Origin: Bradyrhizobium sp. CB3481
Lineage (GTDB): Bacteria > Pseudomonadota > Alphaproteobacteria > Rhizobiales > Xanthobacteraceae
Length of the DNA stretch: 64,000 bases
Assembly: GCF_029714305.1 (NCBI RefSeq)
Contig: NZ_CP121647.1
Span: forward strand, 7,894,501 to 7,958,500
Direction: 5' to 3'
Of the stretch, positions 37,323 through 46,041 are shown piece by piece. The stretch's first letter is position 1. Every line of letters starts with the position of its first letter. A program made the translations under genes and the position numbers. The notes beneath the pieces are model-generated. The model had not been told where the DNA came from and made no database searches. It saw nothing but the letters and a program-made list of their open reading frames with translations.

Positions 37323-37802
37323 CTAAATCTCCATCAGTTCCTTGCTGAGCACCGTCCGCCACGCAGCGGGATCAGCGCTCATCTCCGGACCAACCGCATA
37401 GGTCTCGTAAAGTCCGTCGGCAGTCTTGTGTCCTGCACTCTTGATCATGCCGATGAATTCACCCCAGGCGCTGCCGAGACCCTCGTAGCCGCCGTGATAG
37501 GTGGTCTGCACGATAGTCATGGCGGGCCATTGCCCCGGCTTCATGCGATTTGCCGGCGCGACCGGCGTTGCGACCGGTAGGCATATTTCGAAGTCGAACA
37601 CCTCGCCGGGGTTGCGGAGATGGTGGGTGAACCAGGGTCCGACCACCGCAACATTCTGCGCGGCGACAGCAGCCTTCAATTCGACAAGGCCGGGCCCCAT
37701 CACTTTGCAAACATCGTCGCGCGAAACCCGAATAGGAATCAAGGCCGTGAGTTGTGGCGTCGTTTTGATGACGCGAAGCGGTTCGATCACGACGAATTCC
37801 AT
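37323..37802 (-). CDS. GyrI-like small-molecule-binding domain protein
   Basis: The 159-residue protein has the GyrI/SOUL-like ligand-binding pattern: early VIEPLRVIKTTPQLTALIPIRVSRDDV, then FDFEICLPVATPV and MTIVQTTYHGGYEGLGSAWGEFIGMI. Standing alone, without a DNA-binding domain, such proteins are thought to bind small ligands or act as SRPBCC-like partners. It is the third gene of an arsR-SRPBCC-GyrI operon, 49 bases after the SRPBCC gene. Confidence 0.8.
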   Translation of the reverse strand: MEFVVIEPLRVIKTTPQLTALIPIRVSRDDVCKVMGPGLVELKAAVAAQNVAVVGPWFTHHLRNPGEVFDFEICLPVATPVAPANRMKPGQWPAMTIVQTTYHGGYEGLGSAWGEFIGMIKSAGHKTADGLYETYAVGPEMSADPAAWRTVLSKELMEI

Positions 37803-37851
37803 TGGTATGTTGCTGGGATGAGCGCTCTCGCTGGCGCGCGATGCGTCGCGG

Positions 37852-38334
37852 CTAGGCGCGAAGGGATGAGGCGATCATGCCCTCGAGCCGGGCGTAGCTT
37901 GCCTCCATGCCGTGTTCCATGCCGGTGGACAGCATAGCAGCCCGCGTCGCGGCATCGGGCAGTGTCATTCGCATGGTCATCAACGTGCCGGCACCATCGG
38001 GCGCGAAGGTCGTTTCAACGTGGTTGTCCGGCGTCGCATCGGGCATGTGCATGCGCTCGACATGAACGAGCCGGCTGAACGGCACCAGTTCGAGATACTC
38101 GCCGGTCACGTAGAATCCGGCACCTTGGCCGTTCGTCCACTCATAGCGAATCTTGCCACCCGGTCGCGCCTCGTTGATGCAGACCGGCATCGTCCAGCCT
38201 TCCGGACCGAGCAGCCATTTCTGGATCAGCGCCGGCTCGGTGTGCGCGCGATACACCGCTTCCGGCGCGGCGGCGAAGCGCCGCGTCACGATAACATGGC
38301 GGTCGCCTTCGGTCGTAAGCGTCATCTTGGTCAT
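37852..38334 (-). CDS. SRPBCC (AHSA1-like) domain protein
   Basis: The 160-residue helix-grip protein has an AHSA1 pattern: VIVTRRFAAAPEAVYRAHTEPALIQKWLLGPEGWTM, then EARPGGKIRYEW, and a C-terminal ASYARLEGMIAS helix. These small proteins bind hydrophobic ligands. Its gene begins 11 bases after an arsR-family regulator, a pairing found widely in bacteria. The ATG at 38334 with AAAGG upstream was chosen; the longer frame runs back into arsR. Confidence 0.87.
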   Translation of the reverse strand: MTKMTLTTEGDRHVIVTRRFAAAPEAVYRAHTEPALIQKWLLGPEGWTMPVCINEARPGGKIRYEWTNGQGAGFYVTGEYLELVPFSRLVHVERMHMPDATPDNHVETTFAPDGAGTLMTMRMTLPDAATRAAMLSTGMEHGMEASYARLEGMIASSLRA

Positions 38335-38345
38335 GCGATTGCCTT

Positions 38346-38669
38346 TCACTCTTCGGTTTTCATGGCGGCCAGAACGTCGTCGAGCCGATCGTAATTCGCG
38401 GATAGGGCTTTCCGGAGCATCGCAAGCCATTGGTCGATCTCGGAAATGGCTGAGGGTGCCAGCCGGCAGGGTCGTTTCGTGCCCTCGACGCGGCGGATAA
38501 TAAGTCCCGCGCCCTCCAGCACCTTGAGATGACGCGAGATGGCAGGCTGGGTCAGTTCGAACGGTTCGACCAACTCCATGACTGTCGCTTCGCCCAATGC
38601 GAGGCGGGCAAGAATCGCCCGGCGGGTCGGGTCCGCCAGCGCGGAGAAGGCTGCATTGAGGTTTGGCAT
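38346..38669 (-). CDS. ArsR-family transcriptional regulator
   Basis: The 107-residue winged-helix protein begins AAFSALADPTRRAILARLALGEATVMEL and has the recognition segment ELTQPAISRHLKVLEGAGLI. The metal-binding CVC motif of arsenic sensors is absent, which fits the subgroup that accompanies SRPBCC genes. It heads a three-gene operon and probably autoregulates through two TTATATAA boxes just upstream. Confidence 0.92.
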   Translation of the reverse strand: MPNLNAAFSALADPTRRAILARLALGEATVMELVEPFELTQPAISRHLKVLEGAGLIIRRVEGTKRPCRLAPSAISEIDQWLAMLRKALSANYDRLDDVLAAMKTEE

Positions 38670-38681
38670 ATATTCAATCCT

Positions 38682-38707
38682 TTATATAAATAATCTATTA
38701 TATAAAT
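38682..38707 (-). promoter_or_regulatory. Twin TTATATAAAT boxes upstream of arsR
   Basis: The ten-base word TTATATAAAT occurs at 38682-38691 and again at 38698-38707, 16 bases apart start to start. Each contains the perfect 8-bp palindrome TTATATAA. They lie 13-38 bases before the ArsR start and stand out in this GC-rich DNA. They probably combine the promoter -10 region with the ArsR operator. Confidence 0.55.
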
Positions 38708-38800
38708 GATTACGCATGTCAAGCCTCGATCGGCGGCGGCGATCCGCGGCGGCTGATGCGGTGGATGGCCGAGTGGCGTCACGCCGGGGCGGCTGAGGAT

Positions 38801-39721
38801 CTATCGCGACCCGATCTGCTTGGCTTGCAGGCTCAGCCACATGCCGCCGAGCGACAGCGCGCCGCCAATCAGATGGATCAAGGTCGGCGCCTCCCCGAGA
38901 AAGGCGATCGACAGCACCGCGCTGACGATCGGCCCGAGATAGAGGCTGAGCGACGTCGACACCGCGCCGAACTTCGCGCCGAGCCAGGCATAGGCCGAAT
39001 AGGCGAACAGCCCTGGGACCAGCCCGGCGAAGAGATATACCAGCGCCGCCCGGCCGCTGAACGCGGCTGATGGCGCGGACCACATTTCATTGATAGCAAA
39101 GGGCAGCGAGAACAGCGCGCCCGCCGCCGCGAACAGTCCGATCCGCGCCAGAAAACTCATGCCGCTGCCCACGCGGTTCTGCAGCAATGTGTAGCCCGCC
39201 CAGCCCAGCATCGCCATCAGCGCCAGCAGGTCGCCGGTCACCACGCCCGCCCCGATGGCGGCATTTCCTTTGGTGATGATCAGCGCCGCGCCCGCCAGCG
39301 ACAGCAGCATGCCGATGATCTGGCTGCGATGGATTGCTTCCTGGCCCGACACGAACGAGAACAGTAGCACCGCCAGCGGCGCGAGCGCCATGATCAGCGC
39401 GAGATTGATGGCGGAAGTCGTGACGCCGGCCAGATAGACCGGGCCGCCGCAGACGAACATGCCGAGGAAGCCGGCCACGACGATGCCGAGCGTCTGGCCC
39501 CGCAACAGGCCGGGCTTTTCCCGCAATGCCATCACAATGGCCGGCAGGAGGCCGAGCGCGACGATGCTCCAGCGAAAGAACGCGATCGAGAACGGCGGCA
39601 CGCTGCCGGCCACGCCGCGCGCCAGGATCATGTTGGAGACCTGCGCGGTGGCAACCAGCAGGAAGCCGAGCAGACCCAACACTTCGCGCGCTTTACTGGC
39701 GGCTTCCTTCGGTTCGACCAT
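38801..39721 (-). CDS. EamA/DMT-family transporter
   Basis: A 306-residue membrane protein with ten hydrophobic segments in two EamA repeats, the second ending LGEAPTLIHLIGGALSLGGMWL. The ATG at 39721 is preferred to a TTG two codons upstream. It lies 51 bases past the tannase-family gene on the same strand. It could therefore be the last gene of the aromatic-acid operon or a separate unit; the substrate is unknown. Confidence 0.85.
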   Translation of the reverse strand: MVEPKEAASKAREVLGLLGFLLVATAQVSNMILARGVAGSVPPFSIAFFRWSIVALGLLPAIVMALREKPGLLRGQTLGIVVAGFLGMFVCGGPVYLAGVTTSAINLALIMALAPLAVLLFSFVSGQEAIHRSQIIGMLLSLAGAALIITKGNAAIGAGVVTGDLLALMAMLGWAGYTLLQNRVGSGMSFLARIGLFAAAGALFSLPFAINEMWSAPSAAFSGRAALVYLFAGLVPGLFAYSAYAWLGAKFGAVSTSLSLYLGPIVSAVLSIAFLGEAPTLIHLIGGALSLGGMWLSLQAKQIGSR

Positions 39722-39772
39722 GTGCAATCCGGTGCTGACGCCCTGCGGATGACACGATCCTACCCCGCCGGC

Positions 39773-41599
39773 CTACCTGCAGCTATAGCTGGAAGCCTGC
39801 TTTGCATCTCCGTTGCCGTTCCACGTCGTTCGCGAAGGATAGACGCAGACGGGATAGCTGAGGCTGTTGTCCCGCGATGTCAGCAGGATTTCGCCGGGCG
39901 CAGCGCCCTTCTCGACCCAGTCCACCAGTGCGGTGAAGAACTGATCCTGCTCGCGCGTCGGCGTCTGGTTGGCATTGCCCGGCAGTTTCGGCAGTGGCAC
40001 GCTGTCGTTCTTGCCGCCGACGGTATAGGCGCGCCCCTGCGAGGAGTGTGCCGAACCCGGCAGCAGGTACATCCGCATGTACTTCTGCACCTCGGCGTGG
40101 CCGCCCATCGCGGCGACCACGCGCTCGTGATAATTGATGTTGCCGGCCGGCGGGATCGCGTCATCGACGAGGCCGGTGTAGACGACGACCTTGCGGCCGA
40201 GATCACGCAGCCTGCCGAGGTCCGCCTTGTCCGTGATGAGGTCGCTGAACAGCGTCGGCTGCAGGGCGACGGCCTTGTTCACGGCGTCGGCAAGCCCGGC
40301 GTAATCCAGCTCCAGCCATTTGTTGCGCACATTGGTCGAGGCGTTCGTGATCGGCTCACCTCCGGAGGTGCTGGCATCGGGTGCGTAGCTGACGTCCTGC
40401 AGCGCCAGGGCGACGCCGTAGGAGGAGGCGCTCGTAATCAAATTGCCGATCGCGGTGCTCTTGGTGAACGTCCACCAGAGCTGGTTCTTGCCGAGCGATT
40501 TTCCGGACCGCGCGTCGGCGCTCTGGCTAACATCGAAGCTGCCGTCGCTGGTCGCGCCGTACCAGATCCGGTTCAGCGCGTTGGCTTCCTTGAGGCTCAT
40601 GCAGGTCGCAGTGTCGCTGTTACGGCCTGTGACGCCCTCGCCAGCCTCCTCCGCGCATAGCATATCGGCATCGCGCGCGGGATTGTAATCGCAGGCAAAG
40701 GGATCGAGCAGGAATCCGAGACCGGCCTTGTCGCAGGCCGCAACCGCGCGCTTGTTGGCGGCGGCGATCTTGGCGGCAAAGGCTGCGGCCTTCGGCTTGT
40801 CCACTGAAGTAAAGCCGAGTTCGGTCTTCATCACGATTTGCGGATAGAGGCCGGCCGTGCCGAATTTGGCGATGTTCAGCGCCGGCTGCCCGATCATGTA
40901 GCCGTCATAGAGTTCGGGATATTCCTGCACGAGCTTCAGGCCCTGCCGGCCGCCCTGCGAATGGCCGTCATAATAGGTGAATTTCGGGGCCTTGCCGTAA
41001 TAGAGGTTGACCAGCGCCTTGGTCTTGACCGCCTGCTCCACCATCGCACGCACGGAGAAATCGCGCAGCGCCTCCACGTTGATCTTGCCGTTGGAGAGAA
41101 ACGCGAACGAGCCGTCCTGATACCAGGGCTGGCCCGCGTCGGTGGTGCCCGAGGCATAGCCGATATTGGCATTGACGATCGCCGGCACCTTGCTACCGAT
41201 CTTGTCGGCATAGCGATGGCCGCCGCCGACCCATCCGCCGCCGCCATAGTTGCGAATGCGCTCGTTCCAGTTGGCGTGCGTCGGCAGCCAAACCTCGATG
41301 CCGATGCCTTCGGAATAAGAGCGTGCGTTCTTGTCCTTTTCCGCCGTCGCGCCGGGCCCGACCAGCAGTTTGACCAGGCAGAGGTCGGCCGCTGCGGTCA
41401 CTGGCTGCGGCGCGTCGGGCGCTTTCAGTTCCTCGCCCTTCTTCACCTGCCGGACCGCAATAACCGTGGTTTCGGCGTCCGGACGGAAGGCCGTCTTGAT
41501 GCCGTCATCGCAAGGAAGCGGATCGGCCATGACAGGCGTCAGATAAAAGCAGGCCGCGAGCAATAGCGCCGCGCCTATACCCTTCTCGTTGACCCGCAT
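39773..41599 (-). CDS. Exported tannase/feruloyl esterase family hydrolase
   Basis: The 608-residue protein has an N-terminal signal peptide (about 1-25, MRVNEKGIGAALLLAACFYL) and a tannase-family alpha/beta-hydrolase fold. The nucleophile is Ser214 in YDGHSQGGRQG, and the NIGYASGTTDAG segment is typical of the family. Candidate acid and His residues lie in the C-terminal part (GLVDDAIPP and the LPGSAHSSQG segment). Family members cleave gallate, ferulate, caffeate or chlorogenate esters. Position at the end of a shikimate/protocatechuate operon suggests release of a hydroxycinnamate, gallate or quinate moiety in the periplasm or outside (inference). The ATG at 41599 follows GGGAGCGAG. It lies 37 bases past quiC. 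Confidence 0.88.
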   Translation of the reverse strand: MRVNEKGIGAALLLAACFYLTPVMADPLPCDDGIKTAFRPDAETTVIAVRQVKKGEELKAPDAPQPVTAAADLCLVKLLVGPGATAEKDKNARSYSEGIGIEVWLPTHANWNERIRNYGGGGWVGGGHRYADKIGSKVPAIVNANIGYASGTTDAGQPWYQDGSFAFLSNGKINVEALRDFSVRAMVEQAVKTKALVNLYYGKAPKFTYYDGHSQGGRQGLKLVQEYPELYDGYMIGQPALNIAKFGTAGLYPQIVMKTELGFTSVDKPKAAAFAAKIAAANKRAVAACDKAGLGFLLDPFACDYNPARDADMLCAEEAGEGVTGRNSDTATCMSLKEANALNRIWYGATSDGSFDVSQSADARSGKSLGKNQLWWTFTKSTAIGNLITSASSYGVALALQDVSYAPDASTSGGEPITNASTNVRNKWLELDYAGLADAVNKAVALQPTLFSDLITDKADLGRLRDLGRKVVVYTGLVDDAIPPAGNINYHERVVAAMGGHAEVQKYMRMYLLPGSAHSSQGRAYTVGGKNDSVPLPKLPGNANQTPTREQDQFFTALVDWVEKGAAPGEILLTSRDNSLSYPVCVYPSRTTWNGNGDAKQASSYSCR

Positions 41600-41636
41600 C
41601 GTCTCGCTCCCCTTTTCAGTTTTTTGTTTGCTGCTT

Positions 41637-43493
41637 TCACGCTTTCGGCATGGTGAGCAGCCGCGATTCCCGCGTTTGCGCCGCGAGCCTGATCGCGGCA
41701 TTCGCGGCGCCAAAGCCGTGATAGTTGCGGCGTTCGACGACCTCGAAGAAGAACCGGTCGTCGAAGGCGTGGGTGTAGACCTGGAAGAATTCGCCATCAC
41801 CTTCGCGGTCGTAAAGAATCTGATTATCGCGAAGCGCCGCCATGGTCGCGGCGTCGAGGCCGTATTTGGCTTCGATATCGTCGTAGTAATTGTCGGGAAT
41901 CCGCAGGAAATCTGCCCCTCGCGCCCGCATGGCGGCGACTGTCGCGAAGATATCGCGGCAAGAGAATGCGACGTGCTGCACGCCGGAGCCGAAGAATTCG
42001 TGAATGAAGCGGGCCGACAGCGTGCGCGAGGCCGACGAACCGTTGAGCACCACGCGCAGGCCCTGATTGCCGTTGATCAGCGCCTGGCTCTGCACCAGCC
42101 CGACCGGATCAGCGATTTCCATCTGCGGCAGGCGCTGCAGATCGAGGATGCCGGTATAGAACAGCAGCCACGACAGCATCTCGTCATAGGGCATCGACTG
42201 AGAGATATGGTCGACGGCGTCGAGCCGGTCGCCTGAGGCATCGCCGCGCAGCGGCTCGAAATCGAGATCCCAGTTCTTGCCGGCCTCTTCCAGGAAATAC
42301 AGCAGGCTGCCGCCGACGCCGCGGATCGCGGGAATTTCCAATTCGCCGGGCCCGACCGGCTGGTAGAAGGTCAGCGCCTTCAAAGCTTCCGCTCGCGCCA
42401 TGGTGCGGCCGGCATCCTCGACATCAACCGCGATGGCGCAGACGCCGGGGCCGTGGGTGACGAAGTGTGAATGCGCAAATCCATCCGGCTCGCAATTGAT
42501 CACGAGATCGATATGGCCCTGCGACCAGCGCTCGACATCCTTGCTGCGGTGAACGCCGGTTTTGCGAAAGCCGAGCTGGCCGAACAAAGCGGCAAGCTCG
42601 CGCGCCTTGTCTTCGCTGAGGGCGAATTCGACGAAGCCGACGCCACGGCTGCGCGCCTTCGGCTCCAACGGTGCAGGCGCAGCGCCGACCTGCTCCTCCA
42701 GCAGCATGAGCGACCGCAACCCGTCAGTCGCCGTGCGAACCGCGGAGCCGGCGCGGAACTGGTCGTTGAAAATTTCCAGCGACAGCGGACCCGCGTATCC
42801 CGTGGCAAGCACCGCTTCGACAAAGCCCGCGACCGGCAAATCGCCCTGGCCCGGGAAGCAGCGAAAATGCCGGCTCCACGACAGGACGTCGAGGCCGAGT
42901 TTTGGCGCGTCGGCCAGTTGCACCAGAAAAATCTTGTCGGCCGGGATCGATTGGATCGGCATTGTCGGGAACGACGGCGCCAGCGCATGAAAGCTATCGA
43001 GGATAACACCGATCGATTGGTGGTCGGCGCGCCGCACGATCTCCCAGGCGTCGCGGTAGTCATTGACGTGAAGCCCCCAGGCGAGCGCCTCATAGCCGAC
43101 GCGCAAGCCGCGTGCCGCCGCGCGTTCGCCCAATTCGTGGAAATCGGCGGCGGCGCGGTCGATGCCGCCGAGCGAAGCCGGCGAGATGTTGCTGCAGATC
43201 AGCATCAGGTCGGTCTGCAGCTCCTGCATCAGGTCGAACTTGCGTTCGGCGCGCGCGAAATTTCTGGTACGTTGCGGCTCCGGCATGCCCTCGAAGTCGC
43301 GGAACGGCTGGAAGGCACAGATCGAAAGCCCGAGATCCCGGCACATCTGACCGACGTCACGCGGGCGGCCGTTGAACGACAGCAGGTCGTTCTCAAAAAT
43401 CTCGACGGCGTCGAAGCCGGCCGCGGCGATCGCGCGCAGCTTTTCGTCGAGGGCGCCACTGAGCGAAACGGTTGCGATCGAGCGTTTGTTCAT
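41637..43493 (-). CDS. quiC: 3-Dehydroshikimate dehydratase fused to an HPPD-like domain
   Basis: The 618-residue protein has two domains. The N-terminal sugar-isomerase TIM barrel (about 1-265) carries the four metal ligands of QuiC-type dehydratases: Glu135, Asp166, Gln192 and Glu240. It should convert 3-dehydroshikimate to protocatechuate. The C-terminal half (about 285-618) resembles 4-hydroxyphenylpyruvate dioxygenase and keeps a possible metal triad His429 (VDHI), His507 (QHVAF) and Glu584 (FFEVVER). The role of this domain in QuiC1-type proteins is not settled. It overlaps the upstream Gfo/Idh gene by four bases (ATGA) and belongs to the aroE-liv operon. Confidence 0.9.
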   Translation of the reverse strand: MNKRSIATVSLSGALDEKLRAIAAAGFDAVEIFENDLLSFNGRPRDVGQMCRDLGLSICAFQPFRDFEGMPEPQRTRNFARAERKFDLMQELQTDLMLICSNISPASLGGIDRAAADFHELGERAAARGLRVGYEALAWGLHVNDYRDAWEIVRRADHQSIGVILDSFHALAPSFPTMPIQSIPADKIFLVQLADAPKLGLDVLSWSRHFRCFPGQGDLPVAGFVEAVLATGYAGPLSLEIFNDQFRAGSAVRTATDGLRSLMLLEEQVGAAPAPLEPKARSRGVGFVEFALSEDKARELAALFGQLGFRKTGVHRSKDVERWSQGHIDLVINCEPDGFAHSHFVTHGPGVCAIAVDVEDAGRTMARAEALKALTFYQPVGPGELEIPAIRGVGGSLLYFLEEAGKNWDLDFEPLRGDASGDRLDAVDHISQSMPYDEMLSWLLFYTGILDLQRLPQMEIADPVGLVQSQALINGNQGLRVVLNGSSASRTLSARFIHEFFGSGVQHVAFSCRDIFATVAAMRARGADFLRIPDNYYDDIEAKYGLDAATMAALRDNQILYDREGDGEFFQVYTHAFDDRFFFEVVERRNYHGFGAANAAIRLAAQTRESRLLTMPKA

Positions 43494-44548
43494 GCAGCCT
43501 GCTCCATGATCCAGGCCGGCGATACGCGATTGCCTGTGACCGCGGCTTCGCGCACGGCTTCCACGACGGCGAGCGTGCCCATGGCATCCTCGGCGGAAAT
43601 CAGCGGCGCTTCGCGTCCCGCGATCACCGCGCAGAAATGCCGGAGCTGCTCGACCAGCGGATCAGTCTCGGGTACATCGACCGCGGCACGGGAGAGCGGC
43701 GCATACCAGCCGCCCTCGCCCGGGTACGACCACAGCTCCATGGTCGGCACCGAGAGCGCCCCCCTTGTGCCGGCGAACAGGTAACAAGGCTGGTCCTGCT
43801 TCGGATAGGCCGCGTTCTCGCCCGACGACAATTCCCAGCTCCACGGCGCCGGCGTTGCATCCGACAGCGTCACCGTGCCGAGCGCGCCATTGGCAAACTT
43901 CAGAAGCAGGCCGGCGGTATCCTCGACGGCAAAGCCGCGCGCCTTGTGCGAGGTCATGGCCTGGACTTCCGATATCTCACCGCAGATGAATCTGAGGTTG
44001 TCGATATCGTGCACCAGATTGATCAGTAGCGGCCCGCCGCCGATCTCGCGCCGCCACGCGACATCGAAATAATCGTCCGGCTTCTTCAGAAGCCACAGCC
44101 CGACGACGGCCGTGAGCTGGCCGATCTCGCCGCCCATGACTTTGTTACGGATCGCCTTGATACGGGGATTGTGCCGGCGGTGATGACCGACCAGCACCGG
44201 CACGCCGCTGTGCGTTACCGCTTCGCAGAGACGCTGCGCGGCAGCGACCGTATCGGTCACCGGTTTCTCGACGAGCGCCGGAACGCCAGCCGCCACACAA
44301 TCGAGCGCCATCGGCAGATGCAGCGCATTGGGCGATGCGACGATCATTCCGTCGGGCTTCTCGCGCTCAAGCAGAGCGCGATGGTCGGCGCACCAGGGAA
44401 TCCCCAGCGATTCGGCGAACGCTTTTGCCTTGGGTGAGGGATCGGCAATGCCGGCCAAAACACAATCGGACGACGCCGCGACCAGCTCGATGTGCCTGCG
44501 GCCGATCAACCCCGCGCCTGCTACACCGATGCGCAACGCGCCGCTCAT
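43490..44548 (-). CDS. Gfo/Idh/MocA-family oxidoreductase
   Basis: The 352-residue NAD(P)-dependent dehydrogenase has the cofactor motif GVAGAGLIGRRH at about 8-19 and the EKP motif (VEKPVTDT) near 94. The second-domain segment RREIGGGPLLINLVHDID carries the presumed catalytic His. The substrate is not evident; within this operon it may oxidise a cyclic polyol such as quinate or a related sugar acid, which is inference. It overlaps livF upstream and quiC downstream by four bases each, so it is firmly part of the operon. Confidence 0.88.
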   Translation of the reverse strand: MSGALRIGVAGAGLIGRRHIELVAASSDCVLAGIADPSPKAKAFAESLGIPWCADHRALLEREKPDGMIVASPNALHLPMALDCVAAGVPALVEKPVTDTVAAAQRLCEAVTHSGVPVLVGHHRRHNPRIKAIRNKVMGGEIGQLTAVVGLWLLKKPDDYFDVAWRREIGGGPLLINLVHDIDNLRFICGEISEVQAMTSHKARGFAVEDTAGLLLKFANGALGTVTLSDATPAPWSWELSSGENAAYPKQDQPCYLFAGTRGALSVPTMELWSYPGEGGWYAPLSRAAVDVPETDPLVEQLRHFCAVIAGREAPLISAEDAMGTLAVVEAVREAAVTGNRVSPAWIMEQAA

Positions 44549-45285
44549 GCCGCGCTCTCCGTCATCGCGCCGCCCAGGAACAACTGCCCGATGCGGGGAT
44601 CACTCAGCACGCGATCGGCCTTGTCGACGAGCCGGGTCTGGCCGAGCTCGAGCACGATGCCGTAATCCGAAATCTCCAGCGCGGAGCGCGCGTTCTGCTC
44701 GATCATCAGGATCGACACGCCGCGGTCGCGAAGTTCTTTCAATATGTTGAACGTCTGCTGCACCATCAGCGGCGACAGCCCGATCGACGGCTCGTCGATC
44801 AGCACCAGTTGCGGATTGAGCAGGAGGCCGCGGACGATTTCGAGCTGCTTCTGCTCGCCGCCCGAGAGCGTGGAGGCCTGTTGCGCCGCCCTCTTGCGCA
44901 GCGCGGGGAATTTATCGAGCGCCGCCTCGATCCGGGCAGGCAGGTCAGTGATGTCGCGCCCGGCGACGACGGCGCCGAGCTGGATGTTGTCGCGCACCGA
45001 CAGTTCGGGGAAGATGTTGCGGCCCTGGGGGACGTAGCAGATCCCCGATGTCAGCAATTCGCGCTGGCTTAATCCCGTGACGTCGCGTCCTTTGAATATG
45101 ATCCTGCCTTCGCGCAGCTTGAGCAGACCGAAGATCGCCTTGAACACGGTCGACTTTCCGGCGCCGTTCGGCCCGATCACGGTGGTGATGGAGCCCGCCG
45201 GCACCGAGAAGGTGGTGCCGTTGAGGATCGTCATCTTGCCGTAGCCGCCGATGAGGCCTTGAACATCCAAAATGGCATCGCTCAT
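44545..45285 (-). CDS. livF: Branched-chain-type ABC transporter ATPase (LivF)
   Basis: The 246-residue ABC ATPase has Walker A GPNGAGKST at 38-46, the signature LSGGEQKQLEI near 140, Walker B LVLIDEPSIGLSP and the switch His region. It is the LivF type of the high-affinity branched-chain amino acid family, many of whose members import aromatic or alicyclic acids. It begins 12 bases after livG and overlaps the Gfo/Idh gene by four bases. Confidence 0.93.
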   Translation of the reverse strand: MSDAILDVQGLIGGYGKMTILNGTTFSVPAGSITTVIGPNGAGKSTVFKAIFGLLKLREGRIIFKGRDVTGLSQRELLTSGICYVPQGRNIFPELSVRDNIQLGAVVAGRDITDLPARIEAALDKFPALRKRAAQQASTLSGGEQKQLEIVRGLLLNPQLVLIDEPSIGLSPLMVQQTFNILKELRDRGVSILMIEQNARSALEISDYGIVLELGQTRLVDKADRVLSDPRIGQLFLGGAMTESAA

Positions 45286-45297
45286 AGTCGGACCCCT

Positions 45298-46041
45298 TTA
45301 GTGGCCGAGATAGGCTTCGATGACGGCGGGATTGGCGCGGACTTCGGCGGGCGTGCCCATCGCGAGCAGCTTGCCTTCCGCCATCACCATCACGCGGGTG
45401 CACAGCGACATCACGAATTCCATGTTGTGCTCGATCACCACGAAGGTGGCGCGCTTCTCGCGGTTGATCGCCGCCAGCCGCTCCTTGAGGTCGCCGAGCA
45501 TGGTGAGGTTGACGCCGCCGGCGGGCTCATCGAGCAACACCAGCCGCGGCCCGCCCATGAACGCCATGGCGGCGTCGAGCAGTTTTTGCTGACCGTAAGA
45601 GAGTCCGCCCGCGGCTTCGGTGGCGAGATGATCGAGCTTGAAGAAGCCGATCATCTGGTCGGCCGCCGCTGACAGGCCAGCATCGGAGGGGCCGAACAGG
45701 CGCGACACCATGTTGCCCTGGTGCTCCTGCCCGGCGAGGATCAGGTTCTCCCGCACCGACAGTTTCGGAAACACCTGCAGGAGCTGGAAGGTGCGGCTGA
45801 CGCCGAGCCGATTGAGCTCCGATGGCCGCAAGCCGGTGACGGGTTTGCCATCGACTTTTACCTCGCCGTCGGTCGGCGTGAGCTGGCCGAGGATGCAGTT
45901 GAACAGCGTGGACTTGCCGCAGCCGTTCGGACCGATCAGGCCGAGGATCTCGCCCTCCTGCACGTCGAAGCTGACGCCGTCGACAGCCTTGATGCCGCCA
46001 AAGCTCTTCTTGATGTTGCTGACTTCGAGAACCGCGGTCAT
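45298..46041 (-). CDS. livG: Branched-chain-type ABC transporter ATPase (LivG)
   Basis: The 247-residue ABC ATPase has Walker A GPNGCGKST at 37-45, the signature LSYGQQKLLDAAMA, Walker B LVLLDEPAGGVN, and the long LivG C-terminal extension ending EVRANPAVIEAYLGH. The ATG at 46041 (MTAVLEVSNIKKSFGG) is the family start and overlaps the livM stop by four bases. The upstream frame extension lies inside livM and was discarded. Confidence 0.94.
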   Translation of the reverse strand: MTAVLEVSNIKKSFGGIKAVDGVSFDVQEGEILGLIGPNGCGKSTLFNCILGQLTPTDGEVKVDGKPVTGLRPSELNRLGVSRTFQLLQVFPKLSVRENLILAGQEHQGNMVSRLFGPSDAGLSAAADQMIGFFKLDHLATEAAGGLSYGQQKLLDAAMAFMGGPRLVLLDEPAGGVNLTMLGDLKERLAAINREKRATFVVIEHNMEFVMSLCTRVMVMAEGKLLAMGTPAEVRANPAVIEAYLGH

